Shown: positions 33,644 to 42,706 of the stretch, one piece after another
How the letters are laid out: each line of letters begins with the position of its first letter
Position numbering within the stretch: the stretch's first letter is position 1
Source of the DNA: Mongoliitalea lutea
GTDB taxonomy: Bacteria > Bacteroidota > Bacteroidia > Cytophagales > Cyclobacteriaceae
Direction of reading: 5' to 3'
DNA: 64,000 nucleotides
Assembly (NCBI RefSeq): GCF_014652135.1
Contig: NZ_BMYF01000007.1
Location: 1-64,000 of the forward strand
Position numbers and translations under genes: made by a program
The notes under the pieces: generated by a model
What the model was told of the DNA's origin: nothing
The model's database searches: none
Seen by the model: the letters and a program-made list of their open reading frames with translations, nothing else

Positions 33644-35161
33644 ATGGGTCAATTAAAAAAACTTGCTGGCCAAACGGCTATCTACGGCATCAGCAGCATC
33701 CTTGGCCGCACAGTCAATTTTTTACTCATACCTCTATACACTGCTTACCTTTCCAAGGACGGAATGGGTGCTTACACGGCATTGTATGCTAACATTGCGC
33801 TATTCAATGTTATTTTCACCTACGGTATGGAAACCACCTATTTCAGGTTTGCCACGGGGAAAGGTTTGGATCCTACCAAAGTCTATCATCAGATCCAATC
33901 ATTATTGATTACCAGTTCGCTAAGTTTGGGCGCATTGATCTATTTTTCTGCACCCTGGTTGGCAGAGGTTATGAATTACCCGGGCCAAGAATACCTTTTT
34001 CAGTGGATTGCCTGGATTTTGGCAATTGATGCAATTTTAGCGATTCCCTATGCAAGACTCAGAAAAGAAAACAAATCCCTGCAATTTGCACTGACCAAAT
34101 TCTCCAATATTCTTATCAACGTTGGTCTCAATATTCTCTTTATTGTAGTCTTTCGAAAAATCTATTTAGGCGAATGGCTTTCAGTCTTGCAGCCTTCCAT
34201 CAGCAGTTTTTACAGACCTGATTGGGAAGTCGAATACATTCTCCTTTCCAATTTGATCGCCAATGCATTGATGATTCCAATACTTTTTAAATACATGGGG
34301 AAATTTAGTTTCCAGTTAGACCGCAGTTACCTATCGCCCATGTGGCATTATGCTTTCCCGCTTTTATTTATGGGCCTGGCAGGAGTGGTCAACGAGGCGA
34401 TGTCACGAAATTTATTTGAATACTTGGTTCCTGAAAATTTCTATCCCGGACTTACAGGCAGAGAGGCTGGAGGGATTTTTGGAGCAAACTTCAAGCTAGC
34501 GATCTTAATGAATCTGATCATTCAAGCATTCAAATATGCTGCTGAACCCTTTTTCTTTAATCAAAGTGCAGACAAAAACAGTCCTGCACTGTTCGCTCGT
34601 GTCATGCATGCATTTATCATCTTTTGCAGCACCTTGATGATAGCTGTTTCGGTCAACTTAGGGCTTTTGGGCAATTTATTACTGAGAAACGAAGGCTATA
34701 GTATGGCTACCCATATAGTACCTGTTTTACTCATGGGCTACTTATTGTTAGGGATTTACTTTAATTTGAGCATTTGGTTTAAATTGACTGATAAAACAAA
34801 ATACAGCTTCTACATTACGTTCATCGGTGCTTTGGTCACTATGATCATCCTATTTACAGCCATACCTATCCTTGGCTTTATGGGCGGTGCTTTGAGTACT
34901 TTAGGCTGCTACTTAGTCATGAGTATCCTGTGTTATTGGTGGGGACAAAAGCACTTCCCTATCCCCTATCAGACAGGTAAGGGGATTTTATATCTGCTAC
35001 TAGCCTTTGGTCTAAGTTATGCGGGATATTTTATGAATTTAGAAAATCCAATCGTAGAATTCATCAGTCAAAATAGCCTCGTACTACTATTCTTAGTACT
35101 GGTACTTGTTATTGAAAAGGAGGAAGTGAAGACCATCCTCCAACGATTCAAGAAAAGATAA
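33644..35161 (+). CDS. Polysaccharide flippase (MOP superfamily, Wzx-like)
   Basis: A 505-residue integral membrane protein with about 12-14 hydrophobic helices and the N-terminal signature LAGQTAIYGISSILGRTVNFLLIPLYT of oligosaccharide flippases. It should move a lipid-linked glycan across the inner membrane, for LPS, capsule or glycoprotein assembly. No glycosyltransferase genes lie nearby, so the glycan is unknown. dUTPase follows by 35 bases on the same strand, making it the probable head of the dut-TPR-DUF4292-EnvC run. The basic ERRK-poor C-terminus ends in a helix plus KKR tail. Confidence 0.9.
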   Translation: MGQLKKLAGQTAIYGISSILGRTVNFLLIPLYTAYLSKDGMGAYTALYANIALFNVIFTYGMETTYFRFATGKGLDPTKVYHQIQSLLITSSLSLGALIYFSAPWLAEVMNYPGQEYLFQWIAWILAIDAILAIPYARLRKENKSLQFALTKFSNILINVGLNILFIVVFRKIYLGEWLSVLQPSISSFYRPDWEVEYILLSNLIANALMIPILFKYMGKFSFQLDRSYLSPMWHYAFPLLFMGLAGVVNEAMSRNLFEYLVPENFYPGLTGREAGGIFGANFKLAILMNLIIQAFKYAAEPFFFNQSADKNSPALFARVMHAFIIFCSTLMIAVSVNLGLLGNLLLRNEGYSMATHIVPVLLMGYLLLGIYFNLSIWFKLTDKTKYSFYITFIGALVTMIILFTAIPILGFMGGALSTLGCYLVMSILCYWWGQKHFPIPYQTGKGILYLLLAFGLSYAGYFMNLENPIVEFISQNSLVLLFLVLVLVIEKEEVKTILQRFKKR

Positions 35162-35196
35162 AACTCCTTTAGAACCTCATTTTCAATTTTAAACAT

Positions 35197-35631
35197 ATGA
35201 AAGTAAACGTAATCAACCGATCTAAACACGAATTACCTGCCTATCAGACTGAAGCTTCTGCGGGTATGGATCTTCGTGCCAATTTAGGAGAGCCCGTGAT
35301 TTTACAACCGTTGGAAAGAAAATTAATCGGTACAGGTTTATTTATCGAGCTTCCTGTGGGTTTTGAAGCTCAGATCCGTCCTAGGAGTGGATTGGCTTTC
35401 AAACAAGGGTTGACTGTCCTCAATAGTCCAGGTACAGTGGATGCTGATTATAGGGGTGAAATCAAAGTGCTCTTGGTGAACCTATCCCAAGAAGTATTTG
35501 AAATACAAGATGGGGAGCGGATTGCACAAATGGTCATAGCCCGACATGAGCAAATTTCCTGGCAGCTAACAGACAGCTTATCAGATACCGAACGCGGAGC
35601 TGGAGGATATGGAAGCACAGGAAAATCCTGA
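35197..35631 (+). CDS. dut: dUTP diphosphatase (dUTPase)
   Basis: A 144-residue trimeric dUTPase, normal family length. All five motifs are present: [42 protein letters not shown] and the C-terminal [11 protein letters not shown] that closes over the active site. It converts dUTP to dUMP and pyrophosphate, keeping uracil out of DNA and supplying dTMP synthesis. It lies 35 bases after the flippase gene and about 120 bases before the TPR gene. The association of dut with the downstream envelope genes is seen in other Bacteroidota and is probably a conserved operon rather than a functional link. Confidence 0.96.
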   Translation: MKVNVINRSKHELPAYQTEASAGMDLRANLGEPVILQPLERKLIGTGLFIELPVGFEAQIRPRSGLAFKQGLTVLNSPGTVDADYRGEIKVLLVNLSQEVFEIQDGERIAQMVIARHEQISWQLTDSLSDTERGAGGYGSTGKS

Positions 35632-35752
35632 CGCTAACATCTTTTATGATTTTGCTAAACAAAAAGGCATTAAGTTTGCGTTAGAAAAGAAATTAAGGGC
35701 TATGCTGTACAAATGTCAATAGCCAAGAAACCATACTTAATAGTTGCTACGA

Positions 35753-37477
35753 GTGAAAATCCTTCAAATCAGTATATTTTTAATTATCACCCTATCATTT
35801 CCCTCCTTGCTTTCGGCGCAACAGCCTACACGGAAAGCCAAGAAAAAGGAATTGGAACAGATCAGGGCCAATAGGCTATTTATCGATGGTCAGCGCTACA
35901 TGATGCTGGAGGACTTCGATCGTGCGTATTTTTATTTCAAAAAATCACTTGAAATTGCTCCAAAAGAGCCAGCCACAAACTTCAAGATAGCAGAAATACT
36001 ATTACGTGCCAATCAAGTGGATGAAGCTTTGGATTATGGAATGAAAGCAGTGGCAGCTGATCCGGGCAACAAGTATTATCGTTTGGTCATGGCTGAAGTT
36101 TACACCAAGCAGGGCCAACCACTCAAAGCAGCAGAAATCCTAGAGGATTTGATGGCCAATACTACGGAAAATCAAAATTACATCTTGGATTTGGCTTCTT
36201 TGTACCTATCAGCTGGAGACATGGATAATGCCTTAAGTGCATTGGACAGAGCTGAGGAGTACTATGGAGTGATTGATCAGCTTATTTTCCAAAAGCAACG
36301 CATTTACTTAAGGAGGAATAATTTGAAAGCCGCTGTAGAAGAAGGTAAAAAGCTTATCAATTCCAGCCCAGGTAATGCACAATATGTAATCAGTTTGGTA
36401 GAAATTCTATTCAACAATGGCAAATCAGATGATGCCATAGCTTTGATCGAAGAAAATCTAACTGCTTATCCCAATCAGGCAGAATTACAAATGGCCGCTT
36501 ATGCCCTCTACAGGGAAAGAGGTGATATACCCACAGCAGAAGATTTTATCAAAACAGCATTTGCTAATCCTGATTTGGATCCATCTATCAAAGCGAAGGC
36601 ATTCGCCGAAATCTTGCAAGAAATGCGAACGGAAAGAAGAGAGCGTTTGCTGGATAATTTGCAAGAGTCTATGCTGGCACACAATTCAACCGATGCAGAT
36701 ATATTGACTGTGGTAGGTGACCGACTGCTCTTTTCAAACAAAAAAGAGGAAGCTCTAGCGCTTTACAGAAAATCTCTTCAGATCAACCCTTCCAATGCGC
36801 AAGTATTGCAAGGCGTTATTACGAATCTTTTTGAATCCACTCAAGATTTTGCCACGATAGAAACCTATACCATCATGGCTGTAGATGAATTTCCCGAAAG
36901 ACCGGAGTTTTGGTTCTTTGATGGCACAGCAAAGCTTGCGCAAAAAAAAGGAGAGCCTGCTGTAGAATCCTTGGAAAAAGCGATAGAATTGAATCGTGGA
37001 AGAAACAAACAGCTAGAACTTCTGGCCAGGGCTTCTTTGGGTGATGCATTGCATCAAGCAGGAAAAAAAGAAGAAGCATTTGAAGCCTATGACAAAGTAT
37101 TGGCAGAAAAACCTGACGATGAACATGTGCTGAACAATTACGCATATTTTCTTTCTTTATCGAAGCGAGACCTAGAAAAAGCAAAAAAAATGTCTGAAGG
37201 GTTAGTGAAACGATTTCCTAAAAATGCTACTTATTTAGATACACACGCTTGGGTATTATTTCAGTTGAAAGAGTATGAAGATGCGAGAAAATACATGGAG
37301 CGAGCCTTGGAAAATGAAGAGAGCCCCAGCGGAGTCATGTTTGAGCACTATGGGGATATTCTATACCATTTAGGCAAAAGAAACGAAGCACTTACCTACT
37401 GGAAAAAAGCAGAAGGTGGAGATGATATCTCCGAGTTTTTACACAAGAAAATTAGAGATCAAAAGTATTATGATTAA
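35753..37477 (+). CDS. Exported tetratricopeptide repeat protein
   Basis: A 574-residue protein with a signal peptide (MKILQISIFLIITLSFPSLLSAQ if the GTG at 35753 is used) and many TPR units from about residue 45 to the end. Examples are GQRYMMLEDFDRAYFYFKKSLEI and GDALHQAGKKEEAFEAYDKVL. An in-frame TAG at 35741 leaves only TTG 35744 or GTG 35753 as starts. The GTG gives the more normal signal. TPR arrays bind partner proteins, probably in the periplasm for envelope assembly. The stop codon overlaps the start of the DUF4292 gene by 8 bases, so translation is coupled. Confidence 0.88.
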   Translation: MKILQISIFLIITLSFPSLLSAQQPTRKAKKKELEQIRANRLFIDGQRYMMLEDFDRAYFYFKKSLEIAPKEPATNFKIAEILLRANQVDEALDYGMKAVAADPGNKYYRLVMAEVYTKQGQPLKAAEILEDLMANTTENQNYILDLASLYLSAGDMDNALSALDRAEEYYGVIDQLIFQKQRIYLRRNNLKAAVEEGKKLINSSPGNAQYVISLVEILFNNGKSDDAIALIEENLTAYPNQAELQMAAYALYRERGDIPTAEDFIKTAFANPDLDPSIKAKAFAEILQEMRTERRERLLDNLQESMLAHNSTDADILTVVGDRLLFSNKKEEALALYRKSLQINPSNAQVLQGVITNLFESTQDFATIETYTIMAVDEFPERPEFWFFDGTAKLAQKKGEPAVESLEKAIELNRGRNKQLELLARASLGDALHQAGKKEEAFEAYDKVLAEKPDDEHVLNNYAYFLSLSKRDLEKAKKMSEGLVKRFPKNATYLDTHAWVLFQLKEYEDARKYMERALENEESPSGVMFEHYGDILYHLGKRNEALTYWKKAEGGDDISEFLHKKIRDQKYYD

Positions 37478-38216
37478 GCAGTGGTTTCGCGGACTTTTGA
37501 TGTCCGGACTTGTATTAGTTATCTTCTCCTGCGCCAAAAAACCTAACCTCTACACCTCAGATGAGATTATGCAGGAGTTTGAAGGTATTTACTTTGATTT
37601 CACTTACCTGAGTTCAAGGGGCAGGATTGTATTGGAGGAATCCAATGGAAAAGTCACTAAAGGCACCATCAATTTCCGAGCAAAAAAGGATAGTGTGATT
37701 TGGTTTTCTGTCACCCCTGGCTTAGGACTTGAGGCCCTGCGCGGCATTGTCACCAAAGATTATATCCGAATCAAAGACCGCTTGAATGGAGAGGATGTAA
37801 ACATGAGTTTCGCCGAGCTAAAAGATCGATTTGATTTAACTCTTTCTTTTGATTTGATTCAAAACTTAGCTTATGCCAATGTTCCCCATGAATTCAGCTA
37901 CCGAGATCGGCTAATTCGTATAGGAAGCTCTTTTGATTTGACACAAGTCAGAGAAGGCGTACGCTATCATTCCAAAATCAGTACAAGTCATGGTAAAGTT
38001 ACCGAACTAACCAGTAATCCTCTCAATGAAAAGGGAGGATTAACAGCAAGTTATCGTACCTTTGAAGATGTTGATGGACAGCCTTTCCCAAATAATATGC
38101 TTTTCAAATTGATGTTGGGAGAAGGCACTGATACGCAGAATACAATCGTACACTTGGAAATATCCAGAATCGAGCGAAGTAACAATTCCTTGACCTTTCC
38201 ATTTCAGTTTAACTAA
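37470..38216 (+). CDS. DUF4292 family lipoprotein
   Basis: A 248-residue lipoprotein starting at the ATG at 37470, which gives a lipobox (LVLVIFSC) with Cys near residue 21. The family is recognised by the FEGIYFDFTYLSSRGRIVLE-type N-terminal strand region, AKKDSVIWFSVTPGLGLEALR and RIGSSFDLT. The fold resembles LolA/LolB-type lipoprotein carriers with a lipid-binding beta-sheet, and a role in moving lipoproteins or lipids to the outer membrane is inferred. It is overlapped at both ends by the TPR and EnvC-like genes, an operon conserved in Bacteroidota. Confidence 0.85.
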   Translation: MIKQWFRGLLMSGLVLVIFSCAKKPNLYTSDEIMQEFEGIYFDFTYLSSRGRIVLEESNGKVTKGTINFRAKKDSVIWFSVTPGLGLEALRGIVTKDYIRIKDRLNGEDVNMSFAELKDRFDLTLSFDLIQNLAYANVPHEFSYRDRLIRIGSSFDLTQVREGVRYHSKISTSHGKVTELTSNPLNEKGGLTASYRTFEDVDGQPFPNNMLFKLMLGEGTDTQNTIVHLEISRIERSNNSLTFPFQFN

Positions 38217-39457
38217 TGAAGAAGCTTTTTCTTTTTCTTTTTTTGGTATTCCTTGGGTTCTCTATTCAAGGACAAAACATCGTTCAGACGAAAAAATCAC
38301 GTGCAGAACTCGAACGGGAAAAAGCTGAGATTCAAAAAAAACTATTAGAATTTGATAAAATCTTAAAGAGAACAACTGAAACCAAAAAAGTATCTGTTGG
38401 ACAACTGAACGCGGTCAACCGACAACTGCAAGCACGAGTCACCTACATCAACACCCTTAGCAGAGAAGTACAGCTGATAGATAGAGAAATCACCAATACC
38501 GAACTCAAAATCAAAGCCTTGGAAAATGAACTTCAAAGCTTAAAAGACGAGTATTCGAAGATGATTTACACAAGTGCTAAGCTCAATCAAGGGATGACCA
38601 TGACTGCTTTTGTATTTAGCTCGAACACTTTTAAGCAATTTTATATGCGCTTAAAATATCTGAAACAATACTCAGATGCCCGTAAAAAGCAAGCAGAACA
38701 AATCGAAAAGGTTACAGACGAATTAGTAGTAGCACGCGAAAATCTGGCCTCTAAAAAAGAAGAAAAACAACAAGTTCTACAAAAAGAGCAACAGCAGAAA
38801 CGAGAACTTGATAAAGCGAAGCAAGAACAACAGGGGATCGTAAATACACTCAATAAGCAGGAACAAGACCTGAGGCGACAAATTGAAGCTGCCCGTAAAC
38901 AACAGGAGAACCTGAACCGATTGATACGTTCCATCATCGAGGAGGAAATTAGGAGAGCAGAAGCAGAAGCTAAAAAAGCAAACTCGACCGCTACACGAGC
39001 CTCCGGAAGTTCCATTCCGCTTACACCTGAGGCGGCAGCCCTTTCGACTTCATTTGCAGGGAACCGAGGGAAACTTCCATGGCCTGTGGAATCTGGCTTT
39101 GTTTCTAAGCGATTTGGTAATCAGCCCCATCCTACCCTCAAAGGTGTGGTGGAACCTAATGATGGTATTGATATCCAAACCACTCCAAATGCTAATGTAA
39201 GAGCAGTGTTCGATGGAGAAGTCACCAAAGTCGCTACTGTACCAGGTTATGGCGGTACCATCCTGATCAAACATGGGGAATATTACACCCTTTACAGCAA
39301 GCTGAAAGTCATTTCGGTCAAAACAGGTGATAAAGTGAAAGCCAAACAAGTGATTGGCCAAGTTTACACAAATAAGGATGGGGTATCTGAGGTCCATTTC
39401 GAAACTTGGAAGGGTCTATCTCCTATGGATCCATCCATTTGGCTAGCAGGACGATAA
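38216..39457 (+). CDS. EnvC-like coiled-coil protein with degenerate LytM (M23) domain
   Basis: A 413-residue exported protein. The signal peptide (MKKLFLFLFLVFLGFSIQGQ) is followed by a long coiled coil (about residues 20-260) rich in Lys, Glu and Gln. The C-terminal LytM/M23 domain (about 285-413) keeps the fold motifs GYGGTILIKHGEYYT and EVHFETW. Zinc ligands are lost: Asn-Asp in NDGIDI replaces the first His, and YSKL and SEVHFE replace the YAHL and HLHFE histidines. Like E. coli EnvC it should activate amidases at the septum rather than cut peptidoglycan itself. It overlaps the DUF4292 stop by one base (TAATG) and is the last gene of the envelope operon. Confidence 0.88.
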   Translation: MKKLFLFLFLVFLGFSIQGQNIVQTKKSRAELEREKAEIQKKLLEFDKILKRTTETKKVSVGQLNAVNRQLQARVTYINTLSREVQLIDREITNTELKIKALENELQSLKDEYSKMIYTSAKLNQGMTMTAFVFSSNTFKQFYMRLKYLKQYSDARKKQAEQIEKVTDELVVARENLASKKEEKQQVLQKEQQQKRELDKAKQEQQGIVNTLNKQEQDLRRQIEAARKQQENLNRLIRSIIEEEIRRAEAEAKKANSTATRASGSSIPLTPEAAALSTSFAGNRGKLPWPVESGFVSKRFGNQPHPTLKGVVEPNDGIDIQTTPNANVRAVFDGEVTKVATVPGYGGTILIKHGEYYTLYSKLKVISVKTGDKVKAKQVIGQVYTNKDGVSEVHFETWKGLSPMDPSIWLAGR

Positions 39458-39510
39458 AATAAATAATCCGTATATTTACAAAAAAAGAAACAGTTGTGAC
39501 AAGCTTTCCT

Positions 39511-39540
39511 TTGTGTTAGCTCTCTAGTTCTGTATCTTTG
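39511..39540 (+). promoter_or_regulatory. Bacteroidota-type promoter of tatA-gatA run
   Basis: TTG (39511-39513), a 19-base spacer and TATCTTTG (39533-39540) match the TTG-N17-23-TAnnTTTG pattern. The tatA ATG lies 30 bases downstream. The spacer length is the same as in the crotonase promoter. Confidence 0.75.
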
Positions 39541-39570
39541 CAAGGAATATTCATCTAAAACAGATCTATT

Positions 39571-39774
39571 ATGACTACATTAGGATTTATCGGAGGAATG
39601 AGCCCAGGTTCTATGATTCTCATCCTATTCGTGATTCTTCTTTTGTTCGGAGCAAAAAGAATCCCTGAATTAGCGAGAGGATTGGGTAAAGGAATCCGTG
39701 AGTTCAAAGACGCTACCAAGGAAATCCAAAATGACTTGGAAGAAGGACTCAATGATAAAAAGAAAAAAGACTAA
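39571..39774 (+). CDS. tatA: Twin-arginine translocase subunit TatA/E
   Basis: A 67-residue protein of the usual TatA plan: a short N-terminus, one membrane helix (about 14-28, ILILFVILLLFG), the conserved hinge FGAKRIPELARGLGKGIREFKDA and a charged C-terminal tail. It should form the oligomeric pore-forming part of the Tat system that exports folded proteins. tatC is not in the window. It is the first gene after a strong promoter and precedes gatA by 15 bases. Confidence 0.95.
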   Translation: MTTLGFIGGMSPGSMILILFVILLLFGAKRIPELARGLGKGIREFKDATKEIQNDLEEGLNDKKKKD

Positions 39775-39789
39775 CGCTTAGCAATTATT

Positions 39790-41226
39790 TTGATTTTGGA
39801 AAAATTTCTTTCTTTTGACGATATACAAAAATCGCTGGAGAATGGGGAAACCTCTGTGACCGCGATTGTAAATTATTATCTCCAAAACATTCAGACGAAG
39901 GCGCACCTCAACGCCTTCGTTGAAGTTTATACGGATTCAGCCTTAGCTCAAGCAGCTGCGGTGGATCAAAAAATTTCAGAAGGCAAAGCAGGCCGATTGG
40001 CAGGTATGGTCATCGGTATCAAGGATGTGTTGGTCTACAAAGACCATGAGGTCAATGCCTCAAGTAACATCCTCAAAGGCTTTGTATCACAGTTTACCGC
40101 TACAGCTGTACAACGCTTAATCGATGAAGACGCTGTCATTGTCGGTAGACTTAACTGTGATGAATTTGGAATGGGTAGTTCCAATGAAAATACTTGCCAT
40201 GGAAAAGTACTGAATGCAGCTGACGAAACCCGAGTACCAGGTGGTTCTTCGGGTGGTTCTGCAGTAGCCGTTCAAGCAAATCTTTGTACTGTTTCCTTGG
40301 GAACCGATACAGGTGGATCTGTACGCCAGCCAGCAGCATTTACAGGACTTGTAGGTATCAAGCCTACCTACTCCAGAGTTTCTCGTTGGGGTTTGATTGC
40401 TTATGCATCTTCGTTCGATACCATCGGTATTTTTTCAAGGAATGTCAAAGACAATGCCCTAGTCATGGAAATTATGGCAGGACCTGATAATTTTGACAGT
40501 ACTTCCTCCAAAAAGCCCGTCCCTCCTTACAGTGAACTTTTACACTTCGATAAACGCGTAAAAGTTGCTTACTTGAGAGAAACTATCGAGTCTCCAGCCT
40601 TGCAACCGGAAATCAAGGCTAATACATTGGCTTTGTTGGATAAATTGAGAAAAGAAGGACATGAGGTAGAGGAAGTAGAGTTTCCTTTACTGAAATATGT
40701 ATTGCCCACATATTACATCCTAACTACAGCCGAAGCCAGTTCGAACCTGTCCCGCTTTGATGGCGTAAAATACGGTTATAGAACCAGTGCAGCTCACAAT
40801 TTGGAGAGCATGTACAAAAAAACACGCTCAGAAGGTTTCGGTGAAGAAGTTAAAAGAAGGATCATGTTAGGCACTTTTGTATTGAGTGCAAGTTACTATG
40901 ATGCTTACTTTACCAAAGCCCAAAAAGTCAGAAGATTAATTAAGGAGTTTACAGAGAATTTATTGAACAAATTTGACTACATTGTTATGCCGACTACGCC
41001 TTCTACAGCGTTTAAGTTTGGAGAGCATAGCAATGATCCAGTAGCGATGTATTTGGAAGATTTATTCACTGTACAAGCTTCTGTTTCCGGAGTGCCAGCC
41101 ATTTCTATTCCAAACGGAACAGACGAAAAAGGCTTGCCGATCGGAATTCAAATTATTGCTAACTCCTTTAAAGAAGCAGAGCTATATGCTTTTGCAGACT
41201 ATTTAATGGACATTAATCAAGCTTAA
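39790..41226 (+). CDS. gatA: Asp/Glu-tRNA amidotransferase subunit A
   Basis: A 478-residue amidase-signature protein of GatCAB, which converts misacylated Glu-tRNA(Gln) or Asp-tRNA(Asn). The catalytic Ser-cis-Ser-Lys triad is visible: Lys in GIKDVLVYKDH, and the serines in GGSSGGSAVAV and GTDTGGSVRQPAA. A TTG codon at 39790 is the likely start, as no ATG lies near the expected N-terminus and the first helix (FDDIQKSLENGE) fits the family start. It lies 15 bases after tatA and 5 bases before the transglycosylase gene, within one operon. Confidence 0.95.
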   Translation: MILEKFLSFDDIQKSLENGETSVTAIVNYYLQNIQTKAHLNAFVEVYTDSALAQAAAVDQKISEGKAGRLAGMVIGIKDVLVYKDHEVNASSNILKGFVSQFTATAVQRLIDEDAVIVGRLNCDEFGMGSSNENTCHGKVLNAADETRVPGGSSGGSAVAVQANLCTVSLGTDTGGSVRQPAAFTGLVGIKPTYSRVSRWGLIAYASSFDTIGIFSRNVKDNALVMEIMAGPDNFDSTSSKKPVPPYSELLHFDKRVKVAYLRETIESPALQPEIKANTLALLDKLRKEGHEVEEVEFPLLKYVLPTYYILTTAEASSNLSRFDGVKYGYRTSAAHNLESMYKKTRSEGFGEEVKRRIMLGTFVLSASYYDAYFTKAQKVRRLIKEFTENLLNKFDYIVMPTTPSTAFKFGEHSNDPVAMYLEDLFTVQASVSGVPAISIPNGTDEKGLPIGIQIIANSFKEAELYAFADYLMDINQA

Positions 41227-41231
41227 ATTCA

Positions 41232-42635
41232 ATGCGCATGAAAAAATCTATCTATCTCTTCGCCTTGACATGGTTTACAGTTGTCTTGACAAGTACAGAT
41301 ATCCTTCATGCGCAGGAATTATATGGTTTCAATGAGATTGGCCTCGAGGAACCACTATTACAGCCAGTATACAGCTACGACTACATTCCTGATTTCACTT
41401 ATGACCAAGTAGCCAAGCGCGTACGTGCCATGGAGACGAGTATGCCATTCGAATTGAATGAGCGGGTATTTGCTTTTATCAATTATTTCGTGGTAAGAAA
41501 TAGAGATTATACCCGCATGGTCATGCAGCGGCAATACACTTATTTTCCGCTTTTTGAAGAGATCTTAGAGGAACATGACATGCCAGACGATATTAAGTAT
41601 TTGGCAATTATAGAATCAGGATTAAATCCAAAAGCAAAATCCAGAGTTGGCGCCATGGGTTTATGGCAATTTATGCCAGCTACGGGAAAAATGTACAACC
41701 TGAATGCAAACCGTGACATTGATGATCGCATGGATCCAGAAATGTCCACAGAAGCAGCCGCCAAATACTTGAAATCGCTTTATCGTATGTTTGGAGATTG
41801 GGAGGTTGCCTTAGCTGCTTACAATTGTGGTCCAGGAAATGTACGAAAAGCAATTACTAGATCCGGTGGAAAACGTACATTTTGGGAAATCTACAACTGG
41901 CTTCCAAGAGAGACTAGAAGTTATGTTCCTCAAATCCAAGCTATGATGTATATTTTCCGGTATGCCGACGAACATAACCTGGCTTTGGAGAATCCGACCT
42001 TCCCTATTGCTTACGACCGTATCAAATTCAATCAGGAAATTGATTTGGAGCAACTTGCCCAATTGGCAGATATCTGCTTAAGTGATCTGGAAGCACTGAA
42101 TCCGTCCATTCAAAATAAGCTCATTCCAAGCAGTAATAAACACATGGCAGTAAGAGTGCCAAAAACCAAATCCACCTATATCACAGAAAACAAATCGCTG
42201 TTTAAGGAAGCCATTGAGTTAAAACCTGAGCGAGCAGTAGCCCTTCGTACCTCCACGCCTGTGAATCCCACAGTCGCAGCTACCTCCACAGCAGGACAAA
42301 CAAGAATTGCTTACAAAGTACGCTCAGGAGATGTGCTAGGGAAAATTGCTTCCAATCATGGTACCAGCGTACAAAACATTAAAAACTGGAACAACCTGAG
42401 TTCAAATACTATCCGTGTTGGGCAGACATTATATATTTACACAAACCAACCCACGAACTCAACCATTGCCGACAACTCACCCAGCGGCAGTCCTAAATTC
42501 TACACCGTTCAGCCAGGAGATTCCTTGTGGACGATATCCAGAAAATCCAATGGTTTATCCGTGGAACAAATCAAACAATTGAACAACTTACAAAACACTA
42601 CCATCAAGCCAGGTCAAAAATTAATCATAGGTTAA
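41232..42635 (+). CDS. MltD-like lytic transglycosylase with two LysM domains
   Basis: A 467-residue exported murein hydrolase. The signal peptide ends at ILHAQ (about residue 28). The SLT domain (about 110-215) has catalytic Glu128 in IIESGLNPKAKS, then GLWQFMPATG and AYNCGPGNV. Two LysM domains follow (about 355-400 and 422-467), YKVRSGDVLGKIA and YTVQPGDSLWTIS, which bind peptidoglycan. It cuts glycan strands to anhydro-muropeptides during growth. The gene follows gatA by 5 bases. A second ATG six bases on is an alternative start. Confidence 0.93.
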   Translation: MRMKKSIYLFALTWFTVVLTSTDILHAQELYGFNEIGLEEPLLQPVYSYDYIPDFTYDQVAKRVRAMETSMPFELNERVFAFINYFVVRNRDYTRMVMQRQYTYFPLFEEILEEHDMPDDIKYLAIIESGLNPKAKSRVGAMGLWQFMPATGKMYNLNANRDIDDRMDPEMSTEAAAKYLKSLYRMFGDWEVALAAYNCGPGNVRKAITRSGGKRTFWEIYNWLPRETRSYVPQIQAMMYIFRYADEHNLALENPTFPIAYDRIKFNQEIDLEQLAQLADICLSDLEALNPSIQNKLIPSSNKHMAVRVPKTKSTYITENKSLFKEAIELKPERAVALRTSTPVNPTVAATSTAGQTRIAYKVRSGDVLGKIASNHGTSVQNIKNWNNLSSNTIRVGQTLYIYTNQPTNSTIADNSPSGSPKFYTVQPGDSLWTISRKSNGLSVEQIKQLNNLQNTTIKPGQKLIIG

Positions 42636-42706
42636 ACTAAAAAAATAGTAAAAAACTTTTTATTCCTCGGTTGATTCTTTACCTTAGAGCGGTAAACTAG
42701 TGTCTT

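Noticed and set aside
35609-35722. A 37-codon frame ([18 protein letters not shown] start) overlapping the end of dut
   Set aside because: It overlaps dut by 23 bases in another frame, shows no recognisable domain and its conservation cannot be checked here. A comparison of relatives could change this.
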